From Tubiluchus corallicola (lineage: Eukaryota; Priapulida; Priapulimorpha; Priapulimorphida; Tubiluchidae), in assembly GCA_030141605.1 (NCBI GenBank), contig JAQGDQ010000081.1, positions 573,945-637,944 on the forward strand: 64,000 nucleotides of DNA. The letters run 5' to 3'. Each line of letters starts with the position of its first letter. The first letter of the stretch is position 1. Below are positions 33,175 through 45,614 of the stretch, one piece after another. A program made the position numbers and the translations under genes. The notes beneath the pieces were generated by a model that worked only from the letters and a program-made list of their open reading frames with translations, did no database searches and was not told the DNA's origin.

Positions 33175-35628
33175 AGCACAATTCTCTGCAAAATTTAGAA
33201 AAACTTTAATTACAGTACTTGAGAATGCTGAACATTAAAGGAAAGGAACCAACTCTTCCGGGAAATTAAACTCATTTCAACACTTGAGAAAAATGTTAAA
33301 AAAATTCAATAATAAAAGTGTGACAAGTGCTTCTTCATAATTAGTAAAATCACTTTAAAGTCCTGGTCATTTCATGTTCGGGAATTCCCTTTTTGAACAC
33401 CGATTCTCAAACCAATGACAATGTTTCATCAACTGAAAAAACAGGGCACTGCCAATTTCCATCAAGTTTTTACAAAAAGTTTGAGTTAATTTTGCGATAT
33501 TTTTGCATGAACATTAAGTAAGCTGCAGAAGTTTGAATTAGTTTAAGCAGGACAAGCTTATGGAAAGCCACAGTGCAAACGCTTGGGAAAAGTTAGAAGT
33601 ACACCAGCTACATCATATTTTCAAGTGATTGGGGCTACCACCACGCCTGAAAAAGTCTAGATAGCGGTAGTATAAATTAACTTTACGCAAAAAAGGCAGT
33701 TTTTTGCAAATTTCTTTGTTTCATTGTTCTAAGTTTAAATCATAACAGTAAAGTAAGTCCAACAAGTTAAGTGACTTGTCCATTCCTTTAACTTGGAAGA
33801 AATCGCAAGGTTGTTACCTAACTAGAATGTACCCTAAGTAACAATATTATAACAACAACAGATCTATCACTTTGAAATCTCAACTTTAGAATAAATAAAA
33901 TAGCACATGTACAATAAATGCTATAACATATATAGATTCAGACTCTACATTCAGAAACATTTCATATGCAGTACTGCACCAGAAAAACGCTTTTCCATGC
34001 ATTGGCCTAAGAAAGTTGATTATAACACAGTCGTTAAACATTCAACTCCATCATTAAAACATGGAAAGAAGATTATAAAAGACACAGAACACTACAGGTT
34101 TTCACAATAATATAATCGGCATTTAGGAAATAAAGCCACTGTTTCTCCAAAAATTGTCAATCTGCTAAGTCGTACGCCATCGTTGCTAACGTTGGATTAG
34201 TAATTAGGAGTTAATGGTCATTAAACTCTAGAATTTTGCGCCCTCTCATGAATGCATCCGGTGATTGCTCTCCGTCGTCCCCTTGGTCTCAAGTAGTTAG
34301 TAACGATAGAATGATCCCAGGTAAATTTGATAATGGTGATGCTGTAAGTTGTAATAGCAAAACCAATTAGCAGGAACCAATACATTGAATATAGGACAAA
34401 AAGTATTACGCAGCACCAGAAAGAAAACAGATTAAAGCCATCGAATTGCAATTTCTCTGCTGCAGATTAAATGACAATTACTGTTTCATTATAACTAAAC
34501 GTCACTATACTGGAAATAAACCTTAGATCATCGATTTTCAAATGACAAGATAGCCAGACCAAGTCATCTAATGATCTAATATTACGATTCAGTTTTAAAA
34601 ACTAGTGTTTCCATCGGGTACATAGGTACTTATCTGCATTCTTTATTACCCCAGCCTGATATCTTCTGCACAGTTCCGACAATCAAAAATGCTGATAATA
34701 TTATTAATAGGATATCATTGTTTAAGAATTCATTTAAAATTTAAATGATGCTTTCTGCGGCGCACTTGTACTGTACTGTACAATAGATATCTACAAGCAC
34801 ACTGTTAACAGCTGAGCTGGTACATGGCCAGGGCCAGCCTGCACTCAAGCACATTAAACTTGGTCTAAAGTTAGCAAATTATCAGTCATTATTATTTTGA
34901 GCAACAATATTGTATTTTGGCAGTAGCAAGCCAGCAACGATTACTTGCAAGTGCATAGCAGATCGAACCATTTTTGCTAAAGGGTTAGCTTACGAAATTT
35001 TAGTGAAAACGAACTGTAATTTCTTTACAAAAAGATTAATTGAATAAACGAAATGGTTTACTAACATTTAAAAAGCCTTCAGGCCACTAGCAATGATACC
35101 AATAAACGTTTAATGCACAAAAAACACACTAGATTATTGTAATTCCTATGCTGTAGCTGATTCATTGATAAAGCGCGCAATGCAAGTAATTAACAAGTCT
35201 GGTGATAAGGCGGTCTGGTGGCAAAACATAAACGTTTGTGACTCACAGCTCGTGTTCAGCACCTAAACACATAATAACTGAATGTTTATTACTAAGATAA
35301 CTGTTAGTCGAAATTCACCAATGGTTGTTTTTTGTTTGCGAATATAAATGTTTACAATTTATTCACTGCCAATTCATTCAATTTATTCAATCGGGCACCC
35401 GAGTCTAGTACGCAATGCCTTGATTTATTTAAAGAAATTATTTTAGCAAATTTAAAATGATTTTACTTTTTACAAAGAAACAACAGACAGGAGCAAAGCG
35501 AAGATTAGTAAGGAAAAAGAATCAGCTGACTTTGCTGTCGCAACACCTTGAATGTTAAATTAGGAATGATGGAATTACGATTTCCTCTGCGACCACACTG
35601 CCAAAGCATGAGAAGGTGGCAGTACGTA
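33175..35628. other. Intergenic stretch, possible 5' exon of the 32.7-kb gene not located
   Basis: AT-rich with short open frames only. Around 34200-34330 the sequence is less AT-rich (gcgccctctcatg, tctccgtcgtccccttgg) and could be the promoter or first exon of the minus-strand gene at 32710-33174, but no donor/acceptor pair can be fixed by eye. Confidence 0.35.
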
Positions 35629-35636
35629 ATAAATAC

Positions 35637-36074
35637 TAGGGGTGAGCATTCTCTACCAGAAAGCGAATTCGAATCGAACCGAATTTGTGACTTTCGATTC
35701 GAATCGAACCGAACTTCAGTGTTTCGAATTCGAACCGAATTCGAATTGAGATTGAACGATTTTCGAACAAGTTTTCGAACCACCAGTAAAAATTAGTCTT
35801 ACAAAGATCATGTGTATCACTAGATTTTGTTCTGCAATAAAACGACTAGTAATTTGTTTAAAATTGTGCACAGAAATCACAGCTAAATTACGCTAATTGC
35901 ATGTTTTTTTAATCGTTTTAGTGGTCAGGAACATATGTGATTGAAGTGCTGAACTATTCGAATCTATAGTTTTGGATTCGAATCGAGTTCGAACTAAAAA
36001 ACTCGTTCGAATCGAATTCGGGCGTTCGAATTCGATTTGAACGTTCGAACTCGAACGTTCGATGCTCACCCCTA
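35637..36074. mobile_element. hAT-type MITE with 8-bp target-site duplication
   Basis: Terminal inverted repeats TAGGGGTGAGCAT and ATGCTCACCCCTA bound the element. It is flanked on both sides by ATAAATAC (35629-35636 and 36075-36082), the 8-bp target duplication expected of hAT transposases. The interior is a nested palindrome of gaatcgaaccgaa / ttcgaattcg units. No transposase is encoded, so it depends on an element elsewhere. Open frames across it are artefacts. Confidence 0.88.
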
Positions 36075-36309
36075 ATAAATACTAATAAATATTCATCATA
36101 ATCATCATCATTTAATGAATCATATAGTTTTGCTCAGGGACATGATTCTGCTCACCTCTTTGTGTCAATTATGGCTCCCTATTTTCTGTAATGTCCCAAG
36201 TTATTTATCACCAAGGATACATGCTGATTGAAGTGTTTAAAATTTTCTGAGCAAAATCTAAAATTAATAATTGTGTTCACATTTGCCTTCTTGCTTGTTT
36301 CCTGATTGG

Positions 36310-36650
36310 CAGGGGTGAGCATTGATTGTTCAAATTCGATTCGGACCTAGAATTATAAATTCGAATAATTCAGCACTTCAACCACATTTGAAACATAATG
36401 AATTAGCGCAATTTAGCTGTGACTTCTGTGCAGTTTTAATTGAATTTTTAAACACATTATTAGACGTTTTACTGCAGAACAAAGTCGTTTTATATGCATG
36501 ATCTTTGTAAGACAAATTTTTGTTGGTAGTTCAAAAACTTGTTCAAAAATCTTTCAAACCCAGTTCGAATTTTGAAATACCAATGTAATTTGAAAATTAC
36601 AGATTCGATTCAATTCGAATTCACTTTCTGGATGAGAATGCTCACTCCTA
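36310..36650. mobile_element. hAT-type MITE, second copy
   Basis: Ends CAGGGGTGAGCAT and ATGCTCACTCCTA match the family termini. The flanks ctgattgg (36302-36309) and ctggttgg (36651-36658) agree at seven of eight positions, a decayed 8-bp target duplication. It lies 236 bp from the first copy, on the far side of 36083-36301. Confidence 0.8.
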
Positions 36651-36659
36651 CTGGTTGGT

Positions 36660-36900
36660 TCTACTGCTTGTTGAAGAGCTATCTTCACTGGACTATCTTC
36701 CAATAGACAAAGCACATGTCCAAACCATTATAACTTGCACCTCTGAATTTTCTTATCCAAAAATCTTTTATTTTTTCATACAGATCCTTATTTGAAATTT
36801 TCTATGGCTATCTGATACCCAAAATGTTTCTTTAGTTTCAACTTTGAAATGCATCAATTTCAGGCTTATGATTTGCTTTTAATGTCCAGAGTCAGAGTTG
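36660..36900 (-). pseudogene. LINE remnant
   Basis: Minus-strand translation gives KLKLKKHFGYQIAIENFK and then WFGHVL-LLEDSPVKIAL in another frame. The W-F-G-H-V-L motif is typical of the C-terminal part of RTE/Jockey-type ORF2 proteins. Stops and frameshifts are present. Confidence 0.5.
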
Positions 36901-37244
36901 CACAGAAATACAACTTCAACTATAATTTAAATAAGTAGCAAACTGATTAATGATTTGAACTGCTAAATGTTTTACTGGCAGGGGTAATCAGTTTGTGTAG
37001 AGGAGTAATGAGTTCCACAGTTTAGGTCTGCTACAGCTAATCACATGTTTTGCAATATTGATTCTACCATAGCAGAGTTGGTAGGAATTATAAGTATGAC
37101 TTAACATTCTTAATTACAGGATTCTTGAAGTTTGCAGGGAAATTATGGGAATGGGTCAAAAATCATTAGTTTTCTGCACAAAAATAGATTTATGTTAAAG
37201 GGGTTAAGGAAAGAAAACATTTTGATTGAAAATTTCTTAAAACA

Positions 37245-37530
37245 ATAATTAGTTTGATCAGACTTCATCTAGAATACTGCATGTGTAGAACTTTGGAATC
37301 CCCATTATCAGAAAGACATATTGCTTATCAAAGGAGTGCTAAGGCGTGTTGTTACAAGAATAATATTTGGTTTAAAGATCTCATATTATTTAGAATGAAG
37401 TAGTGCAATTTTACCACACTTGAATTAAGAAGACACTGTGGAGATTTTATTGAGGTTTATAAAATACTGACTAGGAAAGAAAACATTTTGCCTGAACTTT
37501 TTTTAAATTTAGTTGTTGATTCATAAACTA
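37245..37530 (+). pseudogene. LINE reverse-transcriptase thumb remnant
   Basis: Plus-strand frames read LIRLHLEYCM, then SPLSERHIAYQRS, then TTLELRRHCGDFIEVYKILT. This is the order of the thumb region of CR1/L2/Jockey reverse transcriptases (R-P-x-L-E-Y ... L-E-x-R-R-x-R-G-D-x-I-x-x-Y-K-I). Frameshifts separate the parts. Confidence 0.65.
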
Positions 37531-38018
37531 GAGGACAAAACTTTTTAAAGAGCTGTCTGATCACGACGAATGAATGAAATAATTTGTTTGCCATTGTTAT
37601 TACTGCACCAGCCCTAGTAAAGTTTAAATTTTAACTGACAATTGCTTTGTGAAAAATATGAGGCACCTAACCCGTAATTATGATTTATGGCAGTATAATA
37701 GTACGTATAACATTTTTACCTTGCATTGAACGAACAAGTCGTGAGGAAAAATGTCAACATAGAGCATTCGCGGTAATAAAACATTCGCAATTTTGTGCAC
37801 AAGGCTTGTGCATAGTTGTGCTGTATGAATTGATGATTCAGATTTCTAGTGATTACTCATCAGTAAATTGTTGTGATTTCGGAGGGTTTTTCCCATTTTG
37901 TTTGTGTATCAAAACTCTGCTGTTTGTACGCTGCATTAAGGTAGAAAGCAGCGAACAACACTGTTAGCAAGAGGCTGAAAGAAGTATCGTTTATTAGTGT
38001 AAAACTTCGACATTTGAC

Positions 38019-41000
38019 ATGTCCGGTTCAGGTTAGTTGAATCTTAATTTTGAGATTTAATTTTCTGGTTTGTAATTTTTTTAATAGCGGTAAAGTGGAT
38101 AGCACCTTTTCATTATACATTATTGTTTGCAGTGACGTCACGTGTCAGTGTTAAGTGGTCATTAACGGATTCCTTTCATTAAAGCAATTACAAAAATTCG
38201 CATAAACATAATTTGAAAGAATGTGTAAGTTCAAACCAGATGTGAATACTGGCTGAACTCAAATTCAGAAAAGAACACTTGTTTGTACGTGTGTTGTTAA
38301 AGTGTCAATAACTGTCTGGGGCACTACATGTCTTTGTGTGCTTGGTATTATTGCACAGAGGATTGCTACTGAACCACTTTTCCACGATCAAATTGTGATG
38401 TTCAGTTAATACTTTTTTGCTATATACAAATATGTAAGCTAACGATACGATGAAAAATCAAGGTCGTTTACAACAAATGTGTTCTTAACGACAATAATTT
38501 TGACAGTGAACTTAAAAATTGTTTAATTAAAGAACAAGAAAAAAGCAGAAAAGAAAGATATGACGTTTCAAATGTCGTGTCTTTTCTTTTTCTTTTTTTT
38601 TTGCTTTTTCTAATTGCGGGATTTGTTTAATTCATTGCCGTTTCAAGGTCGTTTACCATTTTTGTGCTTTCATGAAAAACGACAAGCTGACACACCAGTA
38701 ATTATAATTACCGGATGCACTTTTTGGTTCAGTTAGTTCTATAAAATTTGTCAAAGAAAGAAGACGTTTGTGTTGCCCAGAAGGTGTTTTGTTTGTTTTA
38801 ATTGTTTCAAGATTCAGCATTTTTAAAACTGTGTTAATTCAACTTAATTGTTAGTCTTGGTGATGGTATGTATGTTGCCATAACTAACAATATAAACAAA
38901 TTGAAAAACCATATTGTAAATTTGTAGTAAGTGCGAAAGTTTTTGCATTGATTCATATGCCAACGTACATTAAACTGATGAATCTTCATGTGTCAATAAT
39001 TGCATTGTTTTTTGCAGGAAAAAAAAGGGGACCTCGTCTGGGTAAGATAACCATCGAGCCAGATGCAAATCCTTCTAAGTCAATGTATGTTTACAACTTT
39101 GCATAAATAAACTTGTTTGTGCTTTTGCACATTCGTAGCTGCTATGATATTTACATATACTCATTTTTGATTCGATCAGTTCTAATGGCGGCTATCTACT
39201 TAATATTAAAAATGGGTTCTGCCAGTCTAGAAAAAACCATAGTCTTTGGTGTTCACTGCTTTGATTGGCTGTTTGGCATTAACAGCATAAGTATAATAAT
39301 TCTCATAAACTACCTCTTAATCACTGTAAGCCTAGTAAAGAACATTTTGTGCAGAATTTGATAGTCTAAGTTTTTGAAGATAAAACAATAACTAAACTTT
39401 TTATGCCTTAAACCTTAAAGGGAAAATTGGCAAATTTTGAATAGCATATATTTAAAAATGTTGGCAAAGTTTGCCTCATAGAGCAGGGGTGAATACATTG
39501 CCATTCCGGTTCATAGCTTTGATAATGAGTCAAATTCAGGTTTTGCTATGAACTTTGACGAGGCCTTGCCCAAGAATACTAGATCCGGCTTGAAGGTGTG
39601 CCAGTTTCTATCAAAAAAAAGTTTTGACTCCCTTGAAATATTTGGCTAATGATACAAAATGCCGTTTAAATCTTGTGGCTAGGGGTGACTTAAGTCATTA
39701 CTTTCTCACACGTTTTGCTCAGCTTTGTGACTGTTTGAAATGCAATATTTGTTTGTGCAGGATACCACGTGACCTTGACTCTAAAACGTCAATCACTATC
39801 AATGGGAAGAATTTCACAGTGGAAGCGGATCACCTGGTGCCGATATGTGAACTTGGACGTGGAGCTTATGGAATTGTTGAAAAAATGAGGCATACTCCCT
39901 CGGAAACCGTCATGGCGGTGAAGGTAATGAGTTTCATGCTAGAAGAATGGGATAATGTATGCAATAAAATTATTGATATAAACCATTTTAACTAGTTCTT
40001 AGCTTGGTTTTAAAATGCCCTTTTCTTCCTGGAGGCAAAACATAGTAAGAAAACAGTGTTCAGATAGACTGGACATTGTTATTCAGTGTTCAGTATTTTG
40101 AAGTTACATAGCAACGCAGATAAGATTGACACTAAATTACACATAAATTTGGTGTAAGTGGAAACTATGCAGTTTATTTTCTGCAAAATTTTGGCAGAAA
40201 ACTTTGCTTATATATGCATGTAGTATATGCACTATAATTGCAAACTCGCTGATGATAGTACTCACTGCGAAAACTTGCAGAGCTCCATTGTTTGAATCAT
40301 GTACTCACACTATGGATAAGTGAAAATATCTGCTTAGTTTGTTCTCATTGGCTAACTGGTTGTAATTGGACACGTTTATCAAGGCGACTCAAAATCCTTG
40401 TCATTATTTTGTATTAATTTGAGAACTAAAGAAAGTGCTTCAATATGAACATGCATATGTGTTTATTGAATAACGACTATCTTGGAATAATGCACGATTA
40501 TTAAATATTGAATCACTGTATCACTGTGCAAAAATAACTTTGATACTTTTATTCTTTAGTCATCTTCCACTCTGCCAAAAGGGTGGTGGTACTGGTAAAC
40601 ATTGGTCTGTTTGCTCAGATACATAGCCTTGTCTGGAAATTCCAAAATAGCCTTGCAATTTTTAGAACCACAATGGTCATTATTGACCTTTTTTGTGTGA
40701 TTTCTCTTCGTGGAGCTTTTGAATGAGTTCATTTGGTGCTTCGGCACAGTAGAGCCAGCTCAGGGTAGTAGTTTGGGTCTACTATTCTAAAAAAGTGCCA
40801 AAATGAACATGCTTTTCGGTATTTGCTCTAGACAAAGACAATAGTAAGTTATGTCAATGTCTTTCGAAGGTCACAACAATTGATAATTAAACTGGCAAGA
40901 GATTGCCAGAGTCTTCAAATTCAATAAAAAGGTCAATAATAACTATTTATCAGAGAGCTGCACTGACTTTTGTGCAGTTTTTCTTTATCATGCAGGTTCT

Positions 41001-44000
41001 TTTGGATGTGGACATCTAGCCAAAATTTTACTTGTATGGTATGCACAAAAATATTCATCGTCTGTCGTCTGCTAAATTCTGTTTACTGTAAGAATTCGTT
41101 AGGTTACTAGTGCAACAAATCTATTGTTCTTACCTTTATGTAGTGACGCTTTGTAATGTATTTTTCAGAGAATTACTGCATCGATTAACTCTAAAGAACA
41201 AAAACGTCTGTTGATGGACTTGGATGTTAACATGAGAACCGGTGACTGCCCATACACGGTACACTTCTACGGTGCATTGTTTAGAGAGGTAAGTGAAAAA
41301 GTTCATTATGCTATAATTTTGGCAAAAATTCTCATTGCTTTAATCTGACTATTAATTATAGATAATTATAATAATGATAGCAAGAACATCAGCTGATATG
41401 ATAGATAAGTGTTAAGCGTTGCGCAAGTTATATGCCGGCTGTTAAATAATAATAATACAAACAAGTTTATATAATGTGCGCATTTTATACCACATACATT
41501 TGTCTGGATCATTATTCTGGATGACAAAAATATAATTATTTCTTTTATTGCTTTATGTAATTCATAAGTATATTCCTGCTGTATGTAGATCAGAAGTAGT
41601 TAAGATTAATAACATTATGATTGCTAATGTTGTCTCATGTGACAAAATGCTAGTCGATGTGCAGTATCTGTAATTATGAGAGAGCAATCTGCTAAATTAA
41701 TTGGCTCTTATTTTACATGGCATGTAGGGTGATGTCTGGATTTGTATGGAGGTCTTAGACACATCTGTGGACAAGCTATACAAAACGGTAGAAAAATTGG
41801 GAAAAACAATGCCAGAAGATGTTATGGGTGCAATCACTGTTGCTGTAAGCTTATAACTTTTAATTTTTCTGTCTTATTTCACATCTATCCTTATTTAATG
41901 AGATTTTCTTTCATGACAAGGTATGCATGCATTAGTGAAATTTGCCAGGGAATACAGAGTTCCTGTACAATCGTAAAAGCATGTTGGGAATTCACAAGCA
42001 AGTGGCATAGTTGAGAGAGTCGCTGGAAAATTAGAAAAATACATGTGGTGGGGAAGAAAACAAAGGCCAATTAAAGTAAAGGGAAATGCCAGAGGTGTAG
42101 TTTAGCAGTTTTTAATGTAATACATTTTGTTCCAAGGCGTGAATATTTATTGATTCTATGTGCCTCGCTTTCTGAAATATAACTACACTACAAAAATACG
42201 CTTAGACCATTTATTCTGTCTGTTTCAAAATAGTTGTTTCTGTTACTGTTTCAAATAGTCAATATATATCACCTTTAAAAAAGGCTAACTTTACGTAGAA
42301 CAGAAAGATTGAGGTTAATGTGATTTTTTATATAGCTGTTCAATGCTAGTCAGTGGCTTATTCGAGCATTTTCTAGGAGTGCTGGAATGCGGATATAAAA
42401 ACAGGCCAGATTTTATTTAACCACCATTTTAAAGTACTCAGTTGTTATTTATTTTATATAAGTTTTTATTTTAAATCAGTACAAACTTTGATCTGTTTAT
42501 TTTTTCGTTGTTTACAGGTTGTTAAGGCACTTCATTATTTGCAATCAAAGCTCCGTGTTATCCACAGAGATGTCAAACCATCAAACATTCTCATCAACAA
42601 GGAAGGCCAAGTAAAAATTTGTGATTTCGGTATCAGCGGGCAGCTTGTTGACAGCCTCGCAAAAACAGTTGATGCGGGCTGCAAACCATACATGGCAGTG
42701 AGTATATAATTATATATATACATATAATGGGAATTTTAAAATTCAAGTTTAAACCTGAAGTTCTCGATCTGGTTCGTAAGTGAGGGAGATTGTTGGAGTA
42801 AATTCACATTTGTACCCACATTTCCCCTCTGATAAAATTTTCAAATCAAGATTTTTGCCAAAATTATTTTCAAGTCTGTTTTACATTCTAAAACACTACA
42901 CTATACTCTTGAGAAATGCTAGCTGTAACGTTGTTAATCAAAGAATCTTAATTGCACTAAACTTAAGTATTAGTAGCATGAGTGCTCTCCGAATCATCCG
43001 TGGGTATACAAATTATACATATTGTCAAAAAATAACTGCAATTGTATAATTAGTTTCAACTTAATGTGTAATAAGTAAAAAATTGAGAGCGAATGAATCA
43101 CACATCAAGACTGTTTGGACTACAGCGATCAAAATAACTCTGGTTATTGCTAGGCAATAAGCAATTAAACCATTTCACGGTACCTCATTGAACATCATTT
43201 TGTGTGTGGCAGTTTGTACCATTATGCAGTAGTCAAAGTAAATTTGAATTTTGAAGTTAGGCGGCTAGGTCAGTTGCTTCAGAGTTTCAAGAATGGAAAA
43301 TGAAAGAGCAGCTTGAGAAGCAATTCAAGGCCTGGGCCCAAAGTTTAGTGTTGACGTAGATAAGTCAAAAGTGAAATGCGAAGACAGTTTTGTCTCAAGG
43401 CACTAAGGAAAGAAGTTACAAATTAATAAGAAAGTTAAAATGGTGAATGGGTGACAATAATCAGTTATTCACAAAAATTGCCAATGATTTATTTGTCAGC
43501 ATAGAGTTAGAGATTTTTAGATTTTAATGATAAACTGTTATTGTTAAGAAATTGCACTAGAAATAAACAATAAAATAATTGAAATACTGTCTTAAGGGTG
43601 CTCATATGGCTGCAGAATGCCCTCAAGTGCAGTAAAATGCATTAGCAGGCAAGGCACTGCTTTTCACCCCGAATCCCGTAGCTGTACCGTACAGTATACC
43701 TTGTTAAAATTTTACAATTCAAGCACTGAGTAACATGCAAATTATGTTTATGGTTGTTGTTGCAATGTTTTAGCCTGAAAGAATTAATCCACAAAAAGAT
43801 CATCGAGGGTATGATATAAAATCTGATGTCTGGAGTTTGGGCATATCCTTGGTAAGATTTTTTCCCTTTTTACCTTCATTGTGTTTTAGGATATATATAT
43901 TTGTAGCAGACTGGACTGAATATTACCAAAAATTGCCTTTTTGTGTGCATGAATGCTCGTAAAAATTGTTGGCTGACGCTTTTCTTTGTTAAACCACCTG

Positions 44001-45614
44001 CGTTGAAACCAAGAATTTTTCGTACCTATGAATCGAACGAAGATGTTATCTGCATGGTCACCCTATGTAACATACAAACTATAGCCATTTTCATTGGATA
44101 TATGTCGCTCTGCAGTTTGAATTTTCTGCAATTGTATGGTTATTTAACTTATAACTTTTAGCCTGGTTTTGCTATAGAATGTACCATCTCATATATGTTT
44201 TGTGCTACCAAACTCGACCATCATCGATTGGTTAAAGTATCATAGATTTCTTGAAGCGAGTAGATAATGTGGATGCTGCATTATATGATTGCAAGATAAC
44301 ACTGTGTAATTAGTAAATGCTGATGTGCACTCAGTAGTTTTGGTAGAGAATATTGTGGAAATTCAGTCTTTTTTAGCCAGTTTAAAAAGTTCGAGTGCAA
44401 TCATGTATTCATGTGTTTATTGCTTAATATTTGTTTGGCTTCATTTTTTAGTATTACTATGATTATTAATTGTTTGTCGTTTAAAACTATTTGGTGATAT
44501 TTTTTGTGCAAAGGCTGTGTTGTTTTTGACTGGCCAACTCTTTTTTTCTTTCAGATTGAGGTAGCTACAATGAAATTTCCATATCCGAAATGGGGCACAC
44601 CCTTTGATCAACTTAAGATGGTCGTAATGGATGATCCACCTAAATTACCCGCTGATGATTTTAGCCCAGAATTTGTTGATTTTGTCGAAAAATGGTATGA
44701 AATTTGTTTTATTGACTTTAAATACTATCTAGCCATGTCTATTTAAATCTTGCTAGGCATGAGCTACAGATTTTAAAGCCGTTGTTATGGTTACTCTTAA
44801 TGATGGCAAACCATTTCTCTGTGTGAACATTGTCCAGCCAAAGAATGACACTATGTGGCAGTGAAATCCTAGAATAAATTACAAAATTATTAGGATCGCC
44901 ACATTTGTGCAGTAGACTACTAAGTACTTTTTTGTGCAATGGTGTTCAGACAAGAACAAATGTCATAACATTTGAGCTTGGTACTGTTATTTACATCAGT
45001 CATTATAGCAACAAATTTATATGGCTATGGTTTGGACATCAGTGATTGTTCCTGCTAGAAATCATCATTGTTTTAAACTATGACACATTCCTAAGTTTTT
45101 GAAAGTTCACTGCTTTAGAGAACTGGCATTTCACTCAACTTGCTTACAAACAAAAAAGATATGCATGCTCTTTCCGATAGTAGATGAGGTGCTTAAAAAT
45201 TAAATGTAACATTGTGTAAAATTTCTGAGAAAACAGTTTTTCCACTGATAATATAAACCAATATTTTTCTGATTTTTTTATTTAAAAAGCATTGTAAAAA
45301 CAAAACTTGCAGAAAATTTAATTGTGATTCATCAAGTATAGCCAGAGTACTTTCAGAGAATGTGTGTAGGAGTTGGCTTAGAGGTTTTTATCTTGGGAAT
45401 TTTGGAATTGATTTGTTTTTTCTTTAAAATCCAGCAAATAAATGAATGTATTGTTTGCAGCTTGCGGAAAGATTTCAAGACTCGGTGGAACTATATTCAG
45501 CTTCTTGAGCATCCATTCATCAAACGTCACGAGGACCGCGACCAAACTGATGTCATCGCATTTGTCAGTGATATCATCAAACACATAGCGGCTGAGAAAT
45601 CATCTGCAAGCTGA
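38019..45614 (+). CDS. MAP2K6: MAP2K3/MAP2K6-like dual-specificity kinase (p38 activator), complete, nine exons
   Basis: Coding exons: 38019-38031, 39018-39084, 39761-39923, 41169-41288, 41728-41844, 42518-42697, 43774-43851, 44555-44694 and 45461-45614. All have GT-AG junctions and phases that join, giving 343 aa (human MKK6 has 334). Visible motifs: N-terminal docking site [10 protein letters not shown] (6-15) for p38; Gly loop GRGAYG (59-64); VAIK-type lysine MAVK (K81); catalytic loop HRDVKPSN (176-183); DFG (196-198); activation segment DSLAKT with phospho-acceptors S206 and T210; and MAPE. The kinase is activated by MAP3Ks and phosphorylates the TGY loop of p38. The first coding exon is only 13 nt. 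MKK3 and MKK6 are a vertebrate split of one invertebrate gene, so the symbol denotes the family. Confidence 0.95.

Noticed and set aside
34221-34451. 76-codon hydrophobic minus-strand ORF
   Set aside because: Its hydrophobic run comes from T-rich DNA; no signal or domain, and no link in phase to the gene at 32710-33174.
35505-35796. Open frames rich in RFDSN / FESNR patterns
   Set aside because: They lie over the terminal palindromes of the hAT-type MITE at 35637-36074.
40556-40747. 63-codon minus-strand ORF in a MAP2K intron
   Set aside because: Ordinary composition but no recognisable domain, splice support or conservation evidence; chance or a decayed insertion.
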